Shown one piece after another: positions 12,985 through 24,349 of a stretch of 64,000 nt of DNA. The position numbers and the translations under genes were made by a program. The stretch comes from Mangifera indica (taxonomy: Eukaryota; Streptophyta; Magnoliopsida; Sapindales; Anacardiaceae). Position 1 is the stretch's first letter, and each line of letters starts with the position of its first letter. The DNA lies in contig NC_058149.1 of assembly GCF_011075055.1 (NCBI RefSeq), forward strand, positions 6,888,449 to 6,952,448, given 5' to 3'. The notes below the pieces were generated by a model that was not told the origin of the DNA, ran no database searches, and saw nothing but the letters and a program-made list of their open reading frames with translations.

Positions 12985-13360
12985 ATATAAGTTCATAATT
13001 AGGTATATTATAATACATATATATGTTCACATATGTTGCCCATTCTAGAAATGTCCATAGTCTCAATATTATCTAGACCAAGTGCACATGTCGTGTGGTT
13101 GGGACTATCATATATATATGTGTGTGTGTGTGTGTCAAGATAAATGCCTTTAAGATGGTAAAATTGTGACGAGGAGATTAGAACATACAAACTAATTATG
13201 AGAATTCTATGTTTACATATGTTGGCCATCTAGAAACGTCTATAATCTTGATATTATCTAAACCAAAGGCACATGTAGTATCGTTATGACTATCATAGTG
13301 TTAAACAATTTTATCAAAAAGTGATGAAATGTCTAATGTGTTAGCTTTTTGAAGATAGCT
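12985..13360 (+). repeat. Two short tandem copies of dispersed family 'R1'
   Basis: A block reading approximately catatgttg-cc-tctagaaa, then tattatcta-acc and a gcacatgt block, occurs at about 13,029-13,110 and again at about 13,214-13,290, 185 bp apart. The same ordered words recur at about 60,030-60,110 and 61,285-61,420, with the second copy here continuing into a shared AACAATTTTATCAAAA-like tail. A (TG)n/(TA)n run at about 13,110-13,133 separates the copies. Confidence 0.55.
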
Positions 13361-14226
13361 TATTGCAACTCATTGTTCCACATTGTGTAGGTATGTCCAC
13401 CAAATTGACACAGAAGTTGCCAAAGGAAGATTGTGTTATCGAAGATCACCAAATCCACACGGAGACTTTCCTATCGTTGAAAGTGCAAGTAAGTAGGATG
13501 AACCATCTTTTCTAAGTTTCAAATTTTATGTCAAAGTATGTCTGTGATAGTCTGGTATGATTTTAAATGTGTTAAAGACTCACTGATATGGAATGTGAAG
13601 CATACACTATGTTAGTAATGTGAGAATTTCAGGAAAAGTGTGATGCATGTATTGGGTTTGCAGACCAAGACATAAGGCTTATTGATATAAAATGTTTGGT
13701 GAATATTATGTGACTTTAAGACTTTTAAGAGTTATTTTGATGTTTTAGGGCATAAAGACTTGATCAGATTTTTTGGAAAAATGTTAGAATTTTATGGTAG
13801 ATGATAGTGTATAACTATGCACACAAAGGTGAACATTCGTACACACCCTAAAAAGAAGAAGATATGGCACACCAATAAAGTTGTATTAAAAGTAATACAC
13901 AAACGGATATTAGGTGTGCATTTTCGTACATAGAGCATAAGGATGTATGATCATGATGTGTTAGATTAGAATTAATGAAAATTAGGGAAGACGTATGAAA
14001 ACCATTAGTTAATGTAGCAATGCATGATTGTGACTTAGGGAGTTTACGCCCTTGCTTAGTTATGTAGGTGAACAAGTGTGCAAGGTTAGTCATACTCGTA
14101 CGCAAGAGACAAATTATGATTTTATCCCTATGTTGTATGTTGAAATAAGGAAAAAATTAAAGAAACATTTTTAGAGAAAAATTAAGACGAGTAGCAAATA
14201 AAATATGCCCAATTGTATAAAAGATA
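13361..14226. other. Intergenic sequence, no gene seen
   Basis: A stretch at about 13,400-13,490 reads briefly open (MSTKLTQKLPKEDCVIE) and is followed by a GTAAG at about 13,490, which could be a decayed exon. I recognise no family and the rest is non-coding. Confidence 0.35.
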
Positions 14227-16260
14227 TGATACACACCCAAGTTTTCTTCGGTAATTCTAGTGATCAAGAAACAATTTCCGGTAATGTACCCACACAACAA
14301 TCAATTCAATTCAACAATATCATTTGTAACAGAATAAATAACAATACCACATAACCAATTACAGTGATGTATATAATAGAGGTGTACAATAGGACTGTAA
14401 TTTAGGATGATTTTCTGTAAATGTAATTTTTATTAATTTTATGCAATGAAAAACCATAAATTGGTTCACACCAATTACATCAAAATACCACAAACTGCTT
14501 CACACCAATTACAGCAAAATACCACAAACTGAAACACAAACACAAAAGACATCTAATAGACATCAAGTTGCCTTACAAATTTTTATGAGACCTGCAACCC
14601 CCCTTCAATTTCTTCAAGTTTTTCAATTGCTTAGACTGTTGCCCTTCCATTCTGTTGTATTTCCTTCTCTTTTAGCACTGCTTCAACTTCCTCATTATTG
14701 TCATCAGTTCCATTAGTTATGTGTGTTTTTGGTAGGCCAAGAGACTTTGAAACTACCTCTGCTCCACTCTAAGCTACCATGTGTATGGAAAAATAATAGC
14801 TTTCTCTTATTTTTCTTCACATAAACATTCCTCTTTTATGGAGTAATAGTAGTCTAATATTGCGAGTGGTTCTACCTCAAGCTCACCCTCTTCAATTAAA
14901 CAATCAAGTGGGGTTTGATTACAAATTGATGGTCCACTTTGTTTTTTTAATTGAGATACGTGAACAACAGGATGAATTCAAGCACTTGGAGGTAGGGATA
15001 ACTTGTAGGCTATCGATCCCATTTATTCTATAATTTCATAGTACCCATAAAAACGTGGGTTGAGCTTTTTGTTTGGATGTATAGCCAAAGACTTGAAACG
15101 GTTGGGCTAAATTTTTAAGAATACCGAATCCCTTACCTCAAACTATACTTCCATCTTTTGCTTATTTGCCAATTTTTTCATCCTCTTTTGGGCTTCATGG
15201 AGATTTTCTTTTAATTTATCGAGTATCTCATTTCTTTTATGAATCAGATCGTTGACTTCTTCCATTTCAGACCCTTTTTCCATAAACCTTAACAAACCCA
15301 AGGAATTTCCCCTATATAATGCTTTGAATGGAGGCATTCCTATATAGCTATGGTAAGTAGTATGGTACCAATACTCAGCCTAGTTGAGCTAGTTTGGTCA
15401 TTTTTTAGGGCTTTTTGAAACAAAAACACCGCATGTATGTTTCCAAACACCTATTCACCAACTTTGTTTGCCCATCAATTTAAGGATTATATATTGAGTT
15501 AAATTTAAAAGTAGTGTTCGTTGCTTTAAACAATTCAATCAAAAATTGACTCAAAAACACTCTATCCTAATTTATTGCAACTAAACGAGTATGCCCATGT
15601 AATTTCACTATCTTACAAACAAACAATAACACCACTTCTCTCACTATAAATAGGTGTTTTAAAGGAAATAAATGACTGTATTTTGTTAACTTGTCAATAA
15701 TCGCTAATATAGTATCCATTTTGGCTGCCTTTGGTAACCCCATTACAAAGTCTATTGAAATTTCCCCCTATGCCTTGTCGGGGTATTGGTAATGGTTAAA
15801 ACAACCTTTTTAGTGTAGCAACCTCATATTTTACTTGTTGACTCTACCATGAATTTCTTAATATCAATCTTAATCCCTTTCCAGTACAACACTAATAATA
15901 TTCTTTTGTAGGTGCAATAAAACCCCGAATGTCCCTCAAATGGTGACCAATGGAACTTAGTTAAAAATCTCATAAGGTACATTGAATTTTTTGACAAAAC
16001 TACCAATGGAGCCTTAACTATCATTATCCTAAGCAATGTCAGTGAAAGAAAATATCCCTCCACCCCTTTTGAACACTACAAAACGGAACCAAGGGGAGGT
16101 AAATCACCTTTAGAAAGACATGTTCGACAAACAACTTGGCTCTGATACAAATTGATATGCACCTAGGGTTTCTTCAACAATTCCATCGACCACAAATAGG
16201 ATTCCAACAACAACTCAACATAATCTCCAATAGCTATATGTACCAGTAGTTATGGAAATA
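14227..16260 (-). mobile_element. Internally deleted Gypsy element, minus strand
   Basis: Two similar terminal segments begin TGATA(T/C)-CACC at 14,227 and 16,153 on the + strand (the 3' ends of LTRs read on the minus strand) and share CAAGTTTTCTTC / GGGTTTCTTC blocks. A primer-binding-site-like GGCTCTGATACA at 16,138-16,149 abuts the right copy. A purine tract (minus-strand GAAGGGGGGT at about 14,595-14,605) marks the start of the left LTR, giving an LTR of about 370 bp. The internal region is only about 1.5 kb and holds just the last third of pol. The right LTR is recognisable for only about 100 bp, so its outer end is uncertain. Confidence 0.65.
14610..16080 (-). pseudogene. Gypsy integrase relic with chromodomain-like tail
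   Basis: Read on the minus strand: the integrase zinc-binding segment at 15,824-16,063 (HWSPFEGHSGFYCTYKR, then YWKGIKIDIKKF), the region after the core at 15,143-15,337 (MPPFKALYRG, then EILDKLKENLHEAQKRMKK), and at about 14,940-15,120 NPRFYGYYEIIE plus IHPVVHVSQLKK, the typical end of chromovirus integrases. Sequence near 14,850-14,900 (EVEPLAILDYYY) resembles the start of a chromodomain. Stops and gaps break it, and gag, protease, reverse transcriptase and the integrase core are missing. Confidence 0.75.
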
Positions 16261-16999
16261 TAGGATATCATTCAGACACGCTCTCATAGGGTATCTAAAA
16301 TGCTTAAGATCAAGAGTAAGTATCTGATTGATACCATGAACTTAAGATTATTCATCTAGGATAACAATGTTTATATAAATGAGGCATGTGAAACATTGTA
16401 GATTAGTTAGATAGACATTTGGGATGTTGAAAAATCGTACATAGTTATAAGAGTATAATTTTACTTCAAAAAGCTAGTTTAAGTTTTACTGTGTTGGAGG
16501 TACCCCAATAGGTTACCTACTTAATTAATGTCGAGGTCAGTAAGAGGGCATGCAAAGAGCTAGTGAGTTAGCTAAAGTTTGAGTTGCATGAGGAGAGAGC
16601 TTAGTATTTAATTTCTAGTTTATGTATTTGTTTCACATTTCATATTTCAGTTGTTTGTGTTATGTATGCATATTTGTTTTTGGATATTAATGTATTTTCA
16701 TATTGGGATATGAGTGTTATAATTTTATTGATTTGAAATTATTCAATTTATAATGTTAAGCACCTTTTGCATGCAATTTAAGTTTGAAGGGTATCATGCT
16801 TGTTGTTTTGGTATATTATAAATTAGTGAAGTTTTAAGTTAATATGTTTCGTTGGGTCCATATTCTTTTTAAAGGGTATATATTTCGAGAGGGATGTTAT
16901 ATCTACCCATTGTGATACTTATATATTCCAATACTCCCCTTTAAGTGCAAATAGCCTACTAGTTGACATTTATTATATATGGGGTGGCTTATTTAATAT
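16261..16999. other. Intergenic sequence, no gene seen
   Basis: AT-rich sequence without conserved motifs in any frame. It lies between the decayed right LTR of the minus-strand Gypsy and the 67-bp minisatellite; part of it may be the rest of that LTR. Confidence 0.4.
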
Positions 17000-17260
17000 T
17001 GGGTTTGCCTTTTCTTGGCTTGACTTGCAATAAAGCCTAGGTCTTCTTGGCTAGCGTATGTAAACTTACGTCTGACTCTTTTTGGCTTAGCTTGAAATAG
17101 ACTCTAAATCTTCTTGGCTAGTGTATCTAAACTTGCATCTAACTCTTCATAGCTCAGCTCGAAACAAAGTCTAGCATTTTTTGGCTAATGAGTTAAAAGT
17201 TGGATTTGGCTCTTCTTGGCTTAACTTGAAACAAGGTCTAACTCTTCCTATAACTAGCCC
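17000..17260 (+). repeat. Minisatellite, 67-bp period, about 3.8 copies
   Basis: The landmark TTCTTGGCT-(t)agctTGAAA ends at 17,020, 17,087, 17,154 and 17,221, exactly 67 bp apart each time. Each unit contains two TTGGCT words, one followed by the TTAGCTTGAAA block and the other by AGTGTATCTAAACTTGC. Copies differ at many positions, so the array is old. Confidence 0.85.
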
Positions 17261-17720
17261 ATGGGTACACCCAAGGTTTAAACTAAGGGAATGACTTCTT
17301 TCAATTCAACCAATCATGCTCAAACATTTCTTAGATCAACGAGCTCTAATACAAGGTTAGAAATTTTGGGCCTTTAAACTTAAAGAGTGGATTAACATCT
17401 TTACTAATTATGGGTTTTAATGTATTTTTGGGTTTCAATTAATCTAACTTGGATACCTATTACATCATATACCTCTTCATTTTTATTTTCTTCCTAATTT
17501 GGGATTTGTATATTTCATCTTAGGATTGTTGAGTATTCTACATTGTTGTGAGTTAAGTTGGATATTGATATATAAATATAAGAGAAAGTCTCATCTCTTG
17601 AACTAACTTTTTGAGTAGAAGAGACCCAATAACATTTTTTAGACCTTATAATTGTATTAAAGCCCAAGGTTTGAAAATAATTCCATCCAAAGTTCATGAG
17701 GACGTATCGGTCTATGTGAT
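17261..17720. other. Possible LTR remnant of TRIM or Copia type
   Basis: At about 17,530-17,665 the order CTACATTGTTGTGAG, CATCTCTTGAACTAACTTTT and AGAAGAGACCCAATAAC, followed by TAATTGTATTAAAGCCC (a damaged TGGTATCAGAGCCC), resembles the end of a short plant LTR plus primer-binding site. A second damaged site in the opposite direction (GAGCTCTAATACAAGG) lies at 17,340-17,355. Neither is flanked by a second LTR or target duplication. Confidence 0.3.
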
Positions 17721-18980
17721 TCCAACTCTAGCTTCGGGTAAAATTGCATAATTGAAGGTCTAGTTGAAAAAAGCTTTTTTGTTTCTTTTACTTCCTAGTT
17801 GGCTTGGTTGAGAGGAGGTAGTTGGGTTTATTATGAATGATATTAGACCAACTACCCAATGTATGAGAAAGAGAGGATTATTGAGTATCTCACGTTTATT
17901 AAAAATTAAGTTCAATTTAGATATATGAATACTAGAGAAAACCAACTTTAATTTGGTCTAACACTAAGAAATGAAAGTGTGGAATACATCAACAAGATTC
18001 TTCAATCATGAGAACAAAGATAAAGAGATTGCATTGTCCCTTGATAATATATAAAATGAAATGGTGATGAAATACTTCCAAAATCTAACCAAAATAATAA
18101 TAATAATAAAAAAAACCTGGAGAGCACTGAGGATTTTATGCGGAGAAAGAAGCAATCAACAATATCAAATTAATATTCATGGTCCCTATTTTGCTGTATC
18201 CGATAAAACAATAAACACTGAAGATGATATTGAAACACACACATATTTTATAATCAAACACTTATTTATATTTATTAAATTATTAAATTCAGAATATAAT
18301 GATTGAATCTATAATTATTGTATGATAAATTTAAAACATGGGTTTGAAATAAACAGGTATATAATTTTACTTCTTTTCTAGCATCCATCCCTTCACCAAT
18401 AATTTGAAGCAAAATTCATTGGGTCTTAACTATCAAAGGAAACAATTATTATATAAATTAATCAAAAGTTCAAAGGTAAAGAAAGGAAGTACGATATAGA
18501 AAAAAAATATATATATATATATTTATTTTTAATATAAAATTTTTAATCATATAATGATATATATATATATATATATATTTATATATCTGTATATCTAAAA
18601 TAGATAAATATAATTTTATTATAACAAAAATATATTTGGAAAACATAAATTTAAGCAAGCACAGCAGAACTATTACAGGAATAATTTAATTCAACCTAGT
18701 CAATGACATGGTACCTCAGTGTCAAATCTGAACAAATAAAACTATTGCGCTTTACACCATCTTCAGTGTGCACCGCCCTTCGATAACTATTAATTGGTTG
18801 CTTTCCTCTTATTAGAATGTTTTTAGAGTATTTTTTATATTACCTTATCGTATTTATTAATTTTTCTATTTTATAAGTAGGCCAAAGGATTATATCTCAT
18901 TCAATTTTAGATATATTTTCAAAGTTATGTTCATAGAGTTTAAAAACTCTAAAATCTCATTTATAATGTAATTATTATGT
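17721..18980. other. AT-rich intergenic sequence with TA microsatellites
   Basis: Contains TA runs at about 18,508-18,521 and 18,558-18,577 and an ATA/AAT run near 18,095-18,110. No conserved protein motif found. Confidence 0.5.
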
Positions 18981-19596
18981 AAATTTTTTGTTATAGGTAA
19001 AAGTAGAGATAAAATTATCATTTTACTAATAATATTAAAAAAATATAAAATTTATTATATTTTTTTCCTAAATTTTAAAAACTAACAACTTCATTTCTAT
19101 TTAAAATTTTTTAATTTTAAAAAGTCACATTCCTCCCTCCCCCCATTAAAAAAAAAAAAATTATTCTTCATCTTTTCAGTGACCATCTTTAGCGTTGATG
19201 ACCTCTCTTCTCACCTTAAACCATTAGTCAATACACAAAAAGAAATCTAGAACGAATCTTTTCGTTAGAGATAAAGAGATCTGACAATAAAAACGAAGAG
19301 ATTTCATATCTCTTTATCGACGAAGAGATCTAAAATCTCTTCCCCAGAGATGAAGAAATCCAGAGCCTAGTTCTCTTTATCATCGTCATTTCTAGATTGC
19401 TAGAGATAGTGGTTGAAGGAAAAGAAAAAAATCCTAAGACTTTGGGAGGAGAGAAAATATAATTTTTTTTAAAGTTAAAAAACTTTAAAATGGGTCAAAT
19501 ATTAATTTTTAAAACTTAGAAAAAAAAAATTTTATATATTTTAATATTATTAATAAAATAACGATTTTATTCTTACTTCTAATATAAAATTGTAAC
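18981..19596. mobile_element. Fold-back (MITE-like) element with long terminal inverted repeats
   Basis: The left arm (about 18,985-19,090) and the right arm (about 19,502-19,596) are imperfect reverse complements of about 95-105 bp: for example ACTAATAATATTAAAA on the left pairs with TTTTAATATTATTAAT on the right. The inner 400 bp are not AT-rich to the same degree and hold several GAAGAGAT / ATCTCTT words in both directions (19,240-19,345), so the interior can also fold. No open frame. The target duplication is unclear. Long-arm non-autonomous MULE-type elements look like this, but the superfamily is an inference. Confidence 0.6.
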
Positions 19597-20639
19597 ACCA
19601 TTGGTCAATGGGTGGGATTTCTGGTTTTTCAAACCTTGCAAGTGCGATACAATGCAACTAAATTTGGGGGTGAAATAGTTCTTTGGCCTTTATAATTTTC
19701 TATTTATTTGTGTGGGATATTATTATATATAAATTTACACGTGTATCAATGGACAAATTCTATTCAATTATTTTCCTGTGGTATCATAGCAATAATGTCT
19801 TTTTACCCCCTACTAGTTCAAAACACAACCTACTTCACCCCTAAACCTAGGGTTTATAATTTTTGTTTCGCATTGGCCAACCCTTATGTTTGCAAATTTT
19901 CACTTTGACCCCCACACACACTTCCCAGGCTCTTTGGTCTTTTCTGGATACTGTTACGCCAATTTTCAGCCACCAACTCTAGCTTCGTAGGTTTCTTTTC
20001 ATTGTTTTTTTCTTTCTGGCGTCGGTCTTCCATTTTCTGGTCGCCTACTAGTTTTTTTCAAGGCTGCATTTATTTTCTTCTAGCTGGTCAAGTCTTTTCC
20101 AGTGACCGACAAGTGCATTCGCGAACTCCTTCTCACTGGAAATCTCTTCCAGCAACGGACGTTCCTCATCGGAAATCTCTGCTCTAGTAAAAGACGACTT
20201 CTGGCTCTATTTTAGAAAGCTTCCGATTTTATTTCAGATGCGTTTTTGACAAAATATCTCTGGTTTTTGGTTCTTTTTGAAACGTATTTTTGGGCAGCAA
20301 TCTTCGACTTCTGCCGGCCCTGTGAGTTGTCTCCATTTTGCTCGAATTTCTTGGCTACTTTTATTTGGAGATTGGGTTGTTAGGGTTTCTTCTATTAGGC
20401 TGTGAGTGTTTGGGCTGGTTGTAAGTTCATTGGTTTGTTTTGGGTTGGATATTGACTTGTTGACTGCAATTGCTTTTTTAGTTTGTTACATTGGGCTAGA
20501 TATTGGCTAATTGGTTATTGTTTGCTTTGGGTTGTGTTACTTTGGGCCTACTATTGGATTTATTGTTGGTTGTATTAGACTTATCTTATTAAAGGATATT
20601 ATTGGGAGTTACATATTGTAGGGAAAGGTCAGAAATCTC

Positions 20640-23060
20640 ATACCCCATCAGTACCATTTTTAATGGCACAAATTATACTATTTGGGCTCAAGAAATGTCT
20701 GACTTTGTTAAGAGTAAAAAATTATGACATTATGTTATTTGTGGTTTATCTCCACCAACCAAATAACAAGATGTATAATCATTTAATTATACCACAATTC
20801 ATGAAGAATAAGACATAAAAAACTATCAAAATATTACCTTCTCTCCCAAATGACATTACTATTCATTGGTCTTGTTATAGTATCTCTCAATAGAACAGTC
20901 AGGCATAATACAAACAGAAACACATCCTAGACATTGTTTGTACTTTTTTTTTAGTCTTTGCCTCATATCTTGAACGATTTTAGGGAAAAACAACTCTTTT
21001 TCATTATTTACACAATCAGTTGCATTCCCACTATAGTAACTGATAACCATAATCCTTATGAATGTTTACATGGTAAATTCCCTGATTACAGTACTCTTCG
21101 AGTTTTTGGATCTGTTTGTCTTTTTTTTAAATATTCATATGAACAGTTTAAACTAGAACCTCGATCCAAGCTTTGTTTCTTTCTGGGATATAATATTGAA
21201 TATAAGGGTTATGGTCGTTGGGTTCCTATTTCTAAACATCTTCGTATTTCTTGACATGTTACATTTTGGGAACAAAAAATGTTCTCTCCTTTGTCTGAGT
21301 TTCATTTGTTTGAAAACAACTCACACTATTTCACAACTTCGTCTGTTGAGTTGTTCCTTGAAACTACTCCACTTTCTCCAAACCTTTTTAATGCAAAACA
21401 TACATATGATCATGCTACAACTGGCTTTGAAACATGTAGCTTGTTTATAGATTTTAAGCCTTTACCAAGTTCTTCCTCAAATACAAGACCCACTAGAATA
21501 TGTCAACCACTAGCTTATCTCCATGACTATCATTGTTACTCTGCCATTGTTTCTTTGCATGAGCCTTTCTTTTACATAGAAGCTAGTGCGAATCCTTTTT
21601 GCAAGCTAGCAATGATTGCAAGCCTTAGTGAAGACTCACATTTGGAACTTTGTTGACTTATAACCTGATAAATCTACTATGGGATATAAATAAGTTTATA
21701 AAATTAAAACTCATGTTGATGGTTTAGTGGAGTGCTATAAGCTTGGTTAGTGTTAAAAGATTTACTCAAAAGTATGATATTAATTATGAGGAGACATTTG
21801 CTTCAATAGCTCATATCACTTTTATTTGTGGTCTTATCGTTGTTGCCATTGTCAAAAAATGGCAACTTTTTCAAATGGATTTGAAGAATGCCATTTTAAA
21901 TGGGAATCTTTCTGAAGAAGTCTATATGAAACCTCCACCTAGATATAATCATTTTCTTGGCAAGGTTTGTCATCTTCACGAAGCTTTATATAGACTTAAG
22001 CAAACTCTAAGAACATGATTTGCAAAACTCAGCTCTACTATTAGTCAATTTGGGTTCTTCTCTATCTCCTATAATAATGCTTTTTTCATCTATTAAACTA
22101 AGAGGGTATATACTATATTGTTGTTATATGTCGAAGATATAATTATTACTAGAGAAGATATGTAAGGTATTATAGAGTTAAAACAGTATCTCAACTCAAA
22201 ATTTTAAATGAAGGATCTTGGTCACGTTAGTTGTTTCCTTGGATTTGAAGTCTCTTTTGATGTACAGGTTATCATTTATCCCAATCCAAATAACCCATTG
22301 ATCTTTAATCTTGTATTAGTCTATCAAATAATAAAACTGCCATCACTCTACTTAAGACAAGTGTCAAGCTTTCTCCTAAGGGGTAACCATTTTGGGTGAT
22401 CCCACTCTCTATAGACAATTGGTTTGAAGTCTTATTTGCCTAACTGTCACTCGACCAGATATAGCATATGCTATTTATATTGTTAGTCAATTCATGGATG
22501 CACCTCATACTACTTACTTTGACACAGTGACTCGTATCCTTCAATATATCAAAAGTACCTTGTTTCACAATTTTTATTTTTCTATTCAGTCATCACTTAT
22601 ATCACATGCATACTCTGATGTTGATTGGCTAGGTGATCCCATAGATGGGTATTCCATCATTGGTTATTGTTTCTTTCAAAGCGATTCTCTCATCTATTGG
22701 CATAATAAAAACAAACAATTGTTTCTCGTTCAAAAACAAAAGCGAAGTATAGAGTATTTACAAACACCACTTCGATGGTTGTTACAAGATATAGGAGTTT
22801 CTCTACAAAATGCTATAAACATCTATTGTGATAATCAAAACATCATTCAGATTGTCCAAAAAAGATGGTTTTCGTGAGCACACGAAACATATTGAGATAG
22901 ATTGTCACTTTGTTGGCCATTATTTGGGTGATGACACCCTTCATCTTGCTTTTGTGTCCTCTATTAGCCAAATAGTCAATGTTATCACTAAAGCCTATCC
23001 ATTAAGACGTGTTCATGACTTATATTACAAAGTCAAGTTAACAAACTTTTTACCCACTTG
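20640..23060 (+). pseudogene. Copia gag-pol relic with gag joined to integrase by deletion
   Basis: Gag begins near 20,650 (ISTIFNGTNYTIWAQEMSDF, typical of plant Copia gag), but within about 300 bp the sequence is already at the integrase C-terminal region (SCIPTIVTDNHNPYECLHGK at about 21,020-21,075, LEPRSKLCFFLGYNIEYKGY at 21,150-21,210). The zinc knuckle, protease and integrase core have therefore been lost. Reverse transcriptase follows (DINYEETFASIAHI at 21,775; QMDLKNAILNGNLSEEVYMK at 21,875-21,935; MKDLGHVSCFLGFEV at 22,208). RNase H ends with YSDVDWLGDP at about 22,613 and EHTKHIEIDCHFVGH at 22,875-22,920. Multiple frame changes and stops. Neighbouring 3' LTR at 23,074. Confidence 0.88.
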
Positions 23061-23073
23061 AGTTTGACAGGGG

Positions 23074-23244
23074 TGTTAAAATATTTCTAGAATATACAAT
23101 TTCCTATTTTAGTTTATTATATATATTAGTTTTCCTATCGTATAATTATTCTATTTCCTTGTATAGGCCACTATCTTGCATAAATTCGCACATGTATGAA
23201 TAGAAAATTACAAAAAAAGTTTATTCTATTCAATTATTTTCACA
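23074..23244 (+). repeat. 3' LTR of the 19.7-23.2 kb Copia
   Basis: Starts TGTTAAAATATT directly after the purine tract and ends TTTTCACA. At 171 bp it is short for Copia. Its inner and terminal half matches the 5' LTR end before the primer-binding site at 19,779. Confidence 0.75.
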
Positions 23245-23245
23245 C

Positions 23246-23980
23246 CTGTCACGAGCAAATTCATGACCATGCATATAGCCATTCCGCGTTTAGTTTCAAA
23301 ATTCTGAACTTAGGCTTCTGGTCAGCAGAAAAGAGCAGCAGCAATCGTGTTTGACAAATGCGAAAAAGTAATCTCTGATTCTAACAATGCGCAAAATGCA
23401 AAAAAGTAAATACAAGCGACAACTCCAATGGCATTTTCCTAGATTTACAAGCTACCAACGTTAAAAAGGAACAGGTAGCAAGCATATGTACTAAAATACT
23501 GTTAAAAACTTGCTCACAGATCCATAACGAAGATAATTAAACACCAAAATATAGGAAAGGAAGCATTGAAATTGTAAAGGAGCATACATGAACAGTGTTC
23601 ATTCGTAGAGAAGGAAGCAGCAACGGAAGCATCAAAAGTTGCAACATGTGGTCTGTTAATAACTTTCCAACATCAGGGATTCCAGCAGAAATAACATCGC
23701 TAAAACAGTAGTGGCCTCAATTTCATCCGCAGCAGCATGAATTATAGAGCTCGAATCTGGGGATGGGTTTTTGTCTCAATAACCAAATGACACTTGTTTA
23801 GGAGATAAGCACTTTATGTTCATTGTCGATAATAAATCGGAATTTCTAGTGCTTACTTAAGACTTTGTGAGACTAATTTATTTAAATCATTGCACTGCTC
23901 CGCAAAAAATGAAACCAAATTTGAAAATAATCTGTATGTGGGAGTACTAGTGATTTATCGGTTGACACCTTTACCTCCAG
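23246..23980 (-). pseudogene. Fragment resembling plant CLEC16A-like gene TT9/GFS9 (three exons with introns)
   Basis: Read on the minus strand, three exon-like blocks bounded by AG/GT signals appear in order. Exon 1 (23,980-23,857) holds LFSNLVSFFAEQCNDLNKLV. Exon 2 (23,774-23,588) holds KNPSPDSSSIIHAAADEIE and, after a one-base shift, FSDVISAGIPDVGKLL followed by TDHMLQLLMLPLLLPSLR. Exon 3 (23,438 to about 23,246) holds ESEITFSHLSNTIAAALFC. The introns are 82 and 149 bp. The order and wording match what I recall of the FPL-domain region of plant TT9/GFS9 proteins, which act in Golgi/vacuolar trafficking. Frameshifts and an in-frame TGA show it is broken, and only an internal part of the gene is present. 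Retained introns mean it is a genomic piece, not a retrocopy. It ends one or two bases from the Copia 3' LTR. Confidence 0.6.
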
Positions 23981-24349
23981 CTGAAAACACAGGAAGGGCA
24001 TCAGAGAACAAAACCTGATAGACGATAATAAAATTGCGTTTTCTAAAATTTGATAGGCCATAGTATAATTGCATATTTAAAAAGGGTTAATTTCATTTGC
24101 CAATCTGAGGGATCGATAAGTCTCAAGTTCCCTAGCGATTTTTTGAAGTTTGCAAAGGGTTGTTGATATTTTTCGAGACACTTTTAGTTTCAATGGGTAG
24201 TTAATGACTTAAAAATCACAGGGGCACTTGAGACGTAGTGAACTGTCAAGGACGGATGAAATTAGCCTTTCAAAAAATATTGAAGAAGAATTAACAAAGA
24301 AATGACGTAAAACAACTGATGTTGCACGTGATTTTTCTGTTCATTTCAT
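23981..24349. other. Intergenic sequence, possibly more intron of the gene fragment
   Basis: On the minus strand the sequence just before exon 1 of the TT9-like fragment is a pyrimidine-rich run ending in CAG, fitting an intron. Further right (24,080-24,290) is non-coding sequence with no features I recognise. Confidence 0.4.

Larger units (their letters stand above)
19690..23244 (+). mobile_element. Decayed Copia element with both LTR ends, + strand
   Basis: The 3' LTR spans 23,074-23,244 (starts TGTTAAAATATTTC after a gacaggggTG purine tract). A matching 5' LTR end lies at about 19,690-19,777: both copies share TTTACACGTGTATCAATG / TTCGCACATGTATGAATA and TTCTATTCAATTATTTTC. A primer-binding site with one mismatch (TGGTATCATAGC) is at 19,779-19,790. 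An 850-bp untranslated leader separates it from gag at about 20,640. The outer part of the 5' LTR cannot be aligned. No target duplication was recognised. Confidence 0.8.

Noticed and set aside
17340..17355. Second LTR primer-binding site
   Set aside because: Two mismatches, no paired LTR and no target duplication; kept only as a note in the surrounding entry.
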